Source: JACKCP01 sp034007295
GTDB lineage: Bacteria; Desulfobacterota; Desulfobacteria; Desulfobacterales; JACKCP01
DNA: 64,000 bases
Reading direction: 5' to 3'
NCBI GenBank assembly: GCA_034007295.1
Contig: JAVERC010000012.1
Coordinates: 1-64,000, forward strand
Part shown: positions 62,637-64,000 of the stretch, in pieces
Layout of the letters: every line of letters begins with the position of its first letter
How positions within the stretch are numbered: position 1 is the first letter of the stretch
Program-made: the position numbers and the translations under genes
The notes under the pieces: model-generated
Databases searched by the model: none
What the model was told of the DNA's origin: nothing
The model's input: the letters and a program-made list of their open reading frames with translations, nothing else

Positions 62637-64000
62637 CTAATTATTTTCCATAAAATCCTCTAAATAAAGTAAAGCCAAATCTCTGTTTTCATTTTCAGGC
62701 ATGGATTCAATTTTTTTTCTTAATTCATGCAAATCTGGCAGCCACCTATTATTATCAAGGTTTTCTGCAATATCTGCAATATTGTCATTTTTCAGACCAA
62801 ATTCATCCCAGGTCCACAATAGAGTGCTTAAAAAAGGATTATCTGAAATTTCTTCATTTTTTAAAGAAAATTTGCTCTTTGCAAAATCAAGGATTTTAAT
62901 GCGGTCTTCTAAACAAAAAGCATTTTCTTTTTTAAAATTTTTTAAATCATTTTTTAAACTTTTATAAATTTTGTTTAAAGTGTTTAAATCATTAATTTTA
63001 CCTGAGTCAATTTCTAAAAGAACAAGTCTTAAAGGACTTAATTTTTGATATATTTTTTTAAGTCTTAAATCCAGGGGTTTTGATTCGGCAGCTTTTGCAA
63101 AAAACTTTTTTAAAGATCCTGTATTTTTTTCTTCATCATATAAAGAACAAAGTTTTTCAATATCAGCTGATAAAATTTCATTTCCCTTTTCATCCTCTGT
63201 TTTCAATATTTCAAAACGTCCATAACCAGCAGTTTTTTTGCCGCCGATTCCCTCATCCAAAAAAGCTTTTGCTAAAACTGATTTTATAAATTCCAGCTCT
63301 TTTTTATCTCCTTGAAGTGCTGCAAAAAATTTAAGCTCCGGCCTTAATACAGAAAGTTTTACAGGAATTGGTTCTTCTGTGCCGTCAGGCATTCTTTCTT
63401 TTCTAAAATATTTTAAATTATGAGCATTAATAATATCAGGAACAAAAATTTTACCTGTAATGGGATAAATCCAGGCATCATGAAAAATTACTGAACCAAT
63501 ATAAGAAAACTTGTCTTTTGAATCTTGTATTTCACCTCCAAAAAGCTGAACCTGATTTTCACTTTTTTTACCGTTTTTAATATTTTTTGCCCATTCATTT
63601 CCACCAAATCTTGCAAGATATGAAGATACAAATCCTTTTAATACAGTTCCTGAAATATATGGCAGCCCCCAGATTTTATTGAGGCTCAAGCCAAATTCGT
63701 GAACAGAGGCATTACCTGTTCCAAGAAATAATTTTGTTAAATTCACTATATCAAAGCACAAAGAATTATTTTGGTTTTCAATAACTTTTTTCCAGTTTTC
63801 AAAGGCATATTTATAGCATTCAAAATTTGATTGGCTTATTTCAAATGCAGACAGCATTCCAAGAAGTTTGTCTTTTTGTTCATGGGAATTTTCATTGTCA
63901 GAAAAATCAATTTCAGGGTTAAATTTATCCATTCTCAAACTTAAATTATCCCCGTAATCATTTGCATCTGAAACTAACTGATTGTGGACTTTTCTTATTG
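62637..64000 (-). CDS. cmr6: Type III-B CRISPR RAMP protein Cmr6 (partial at right edge)
   Basis: At least 450 residues; the frame stays open to the window edge. Residues before the first internal start read VSDANDYGDNLSLRMDKF, which fits Cmr6, so the true start lies beyond 64000. RAMP features are LFLGTGNASVHEFGLSLNKIW and YISGTVLKGFV near the N-terminus and the glycine-rich GIGGKKTAGYGRFE loop. A helical C-terminal extension of about 190 residues is longer than in many Cmr6 proteins. Cmr6 caps the Cmr backbone at the 3' end of the crRNA. Being on the minus strand, it is the last gene of a cmr operon located outside the window. Confidence 0.85.
   Translation of the reverse strand, partial: IRKVHNQLVSDANDYGDNLSLRMDKFNPEIDFSDNENSHEQKDKLLGMLSAFEISQSNFECYKYAFENWKKVIENQNNSLCFDIVNLTKLFLGTGNASVHEFGLSLNKIWGLPYISGTVLKGFVSSYLARFGGNEWAKNIKNGKKSENQVQLFGGEIQDSKDKFSYIGSVIFHDAWIYPITGKIFVPDIINAHNLKYFRKERMPDGTEEPIPVKLSVLRPELKFFAALQGDKKELEFIKSVLAKAFLDEGIGGKKTAGYGRFEILKTEDEKGNEILSADIEKLCSLYDEEKNTGSLKKFFAKAAESKPLDLRLKKIYQKLSPLRLVLLEIDSGKINDLNTLNKIYKSLKNDLKNFKKENAFCLEDRIKILDFAKSKFSLKNEEISDNPFLSTLLWTWDEFGLKNDNIADIAENLDNNRWLPDLHELRKKIESMPENENRDLALLYLEDFMENN

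Overview
The window is AT-rich (roughly 70% by eye) and densely coded, with Gram-negative features: a complete type VI secretion system (T6SS), lipoproteins, an outer-membrane beta-barrel protein and a GspF-type secretion platform. The T6SS accessory set (DUF2169 plus pentapeptide repeats, DUF3540, DUF4150), class II (GlpX) fructose bisphosphatase, Rpn-type nucleases and low GC together suggest a Desulfobacterota (Desulfobacterales-like) bacterium. That assignment is inference; no rRNA or other marker gene is present.

Layout. (1) 1-5536, mostly minus strand: a duplicated Rpn nuclease locus with one broken copy, a PLD-nuclease/SF2-helicase plus methyltransferase pair that looks like a defence module, and an FmdB zinc ribbon. 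(2) 5740-8081: a lone gspF and a metallo-beta-lactamase-fold hydrolase. (3) 8359-34304: a full T6SS with all 13 core genes in one direction (tssJ, K, L, M, tagF-like, tssA, B, C, hcp, tssE, F, G, clpV, an unknown gene, vgrG), then an effector-loading set (DUF2169-pentapeptide, pentapeptide, DUF3540, DUF3467-like, DUF4150/PAAR-like). (4) 34301-43614: same strand and almost no gaps: a lipoprotein, an RsbV/RsbW/RsbU-type partner-switching module, two paralogous membrane sensors (the second fused to an MFS transporter), an ATP-grasp-like protein and an ABC-type binding protein. (5) 43882-52516: housekeeping genes (aminotransferase, leuA, alpha/beta hydrolase, glpX, pepA) mixed with small unknown genes, a tRNA-like folded element and two families of short inverted-repeat elements. 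(6) 52540-57187: a mobile-element-littered stretch, then an acidic repeat protein with an SSB-like C-terminal tip, a small basic protein, a CARF-adenosine deaminase (Cad1/CAAD) overlapping a Nudix hydrolase, and a decapitated mazEF locus. (7) 57500-64000: a CRISPR adaptation operon (TPR protein, CRISPR-associated primase-polymerase, cas1, cas2), an outer-membrane protein, a parE remnant, and a Cmr6-type RAMP gene running off the right edge on the minus strand, which is the start of a type III-B effector locus.

How it works together. The T6SS has no visible PpkA/PppA/Fha phosphorylation pathway. It carries a TagF-like gene, and an Rsb partner-switching module follows in the same transcription direction and could control it. 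On the right, Cmr (beyond the edge) would make cyclic oligoadenylate on sensing phage RNA, the CARF domain of Cad1 would bind it, and the deaminase domain would act on ATP/adenosine nucleotides. The translationally coupled Nudix enzyme is well placed to process the product or the signal. No CRISPR array lies inside the window.
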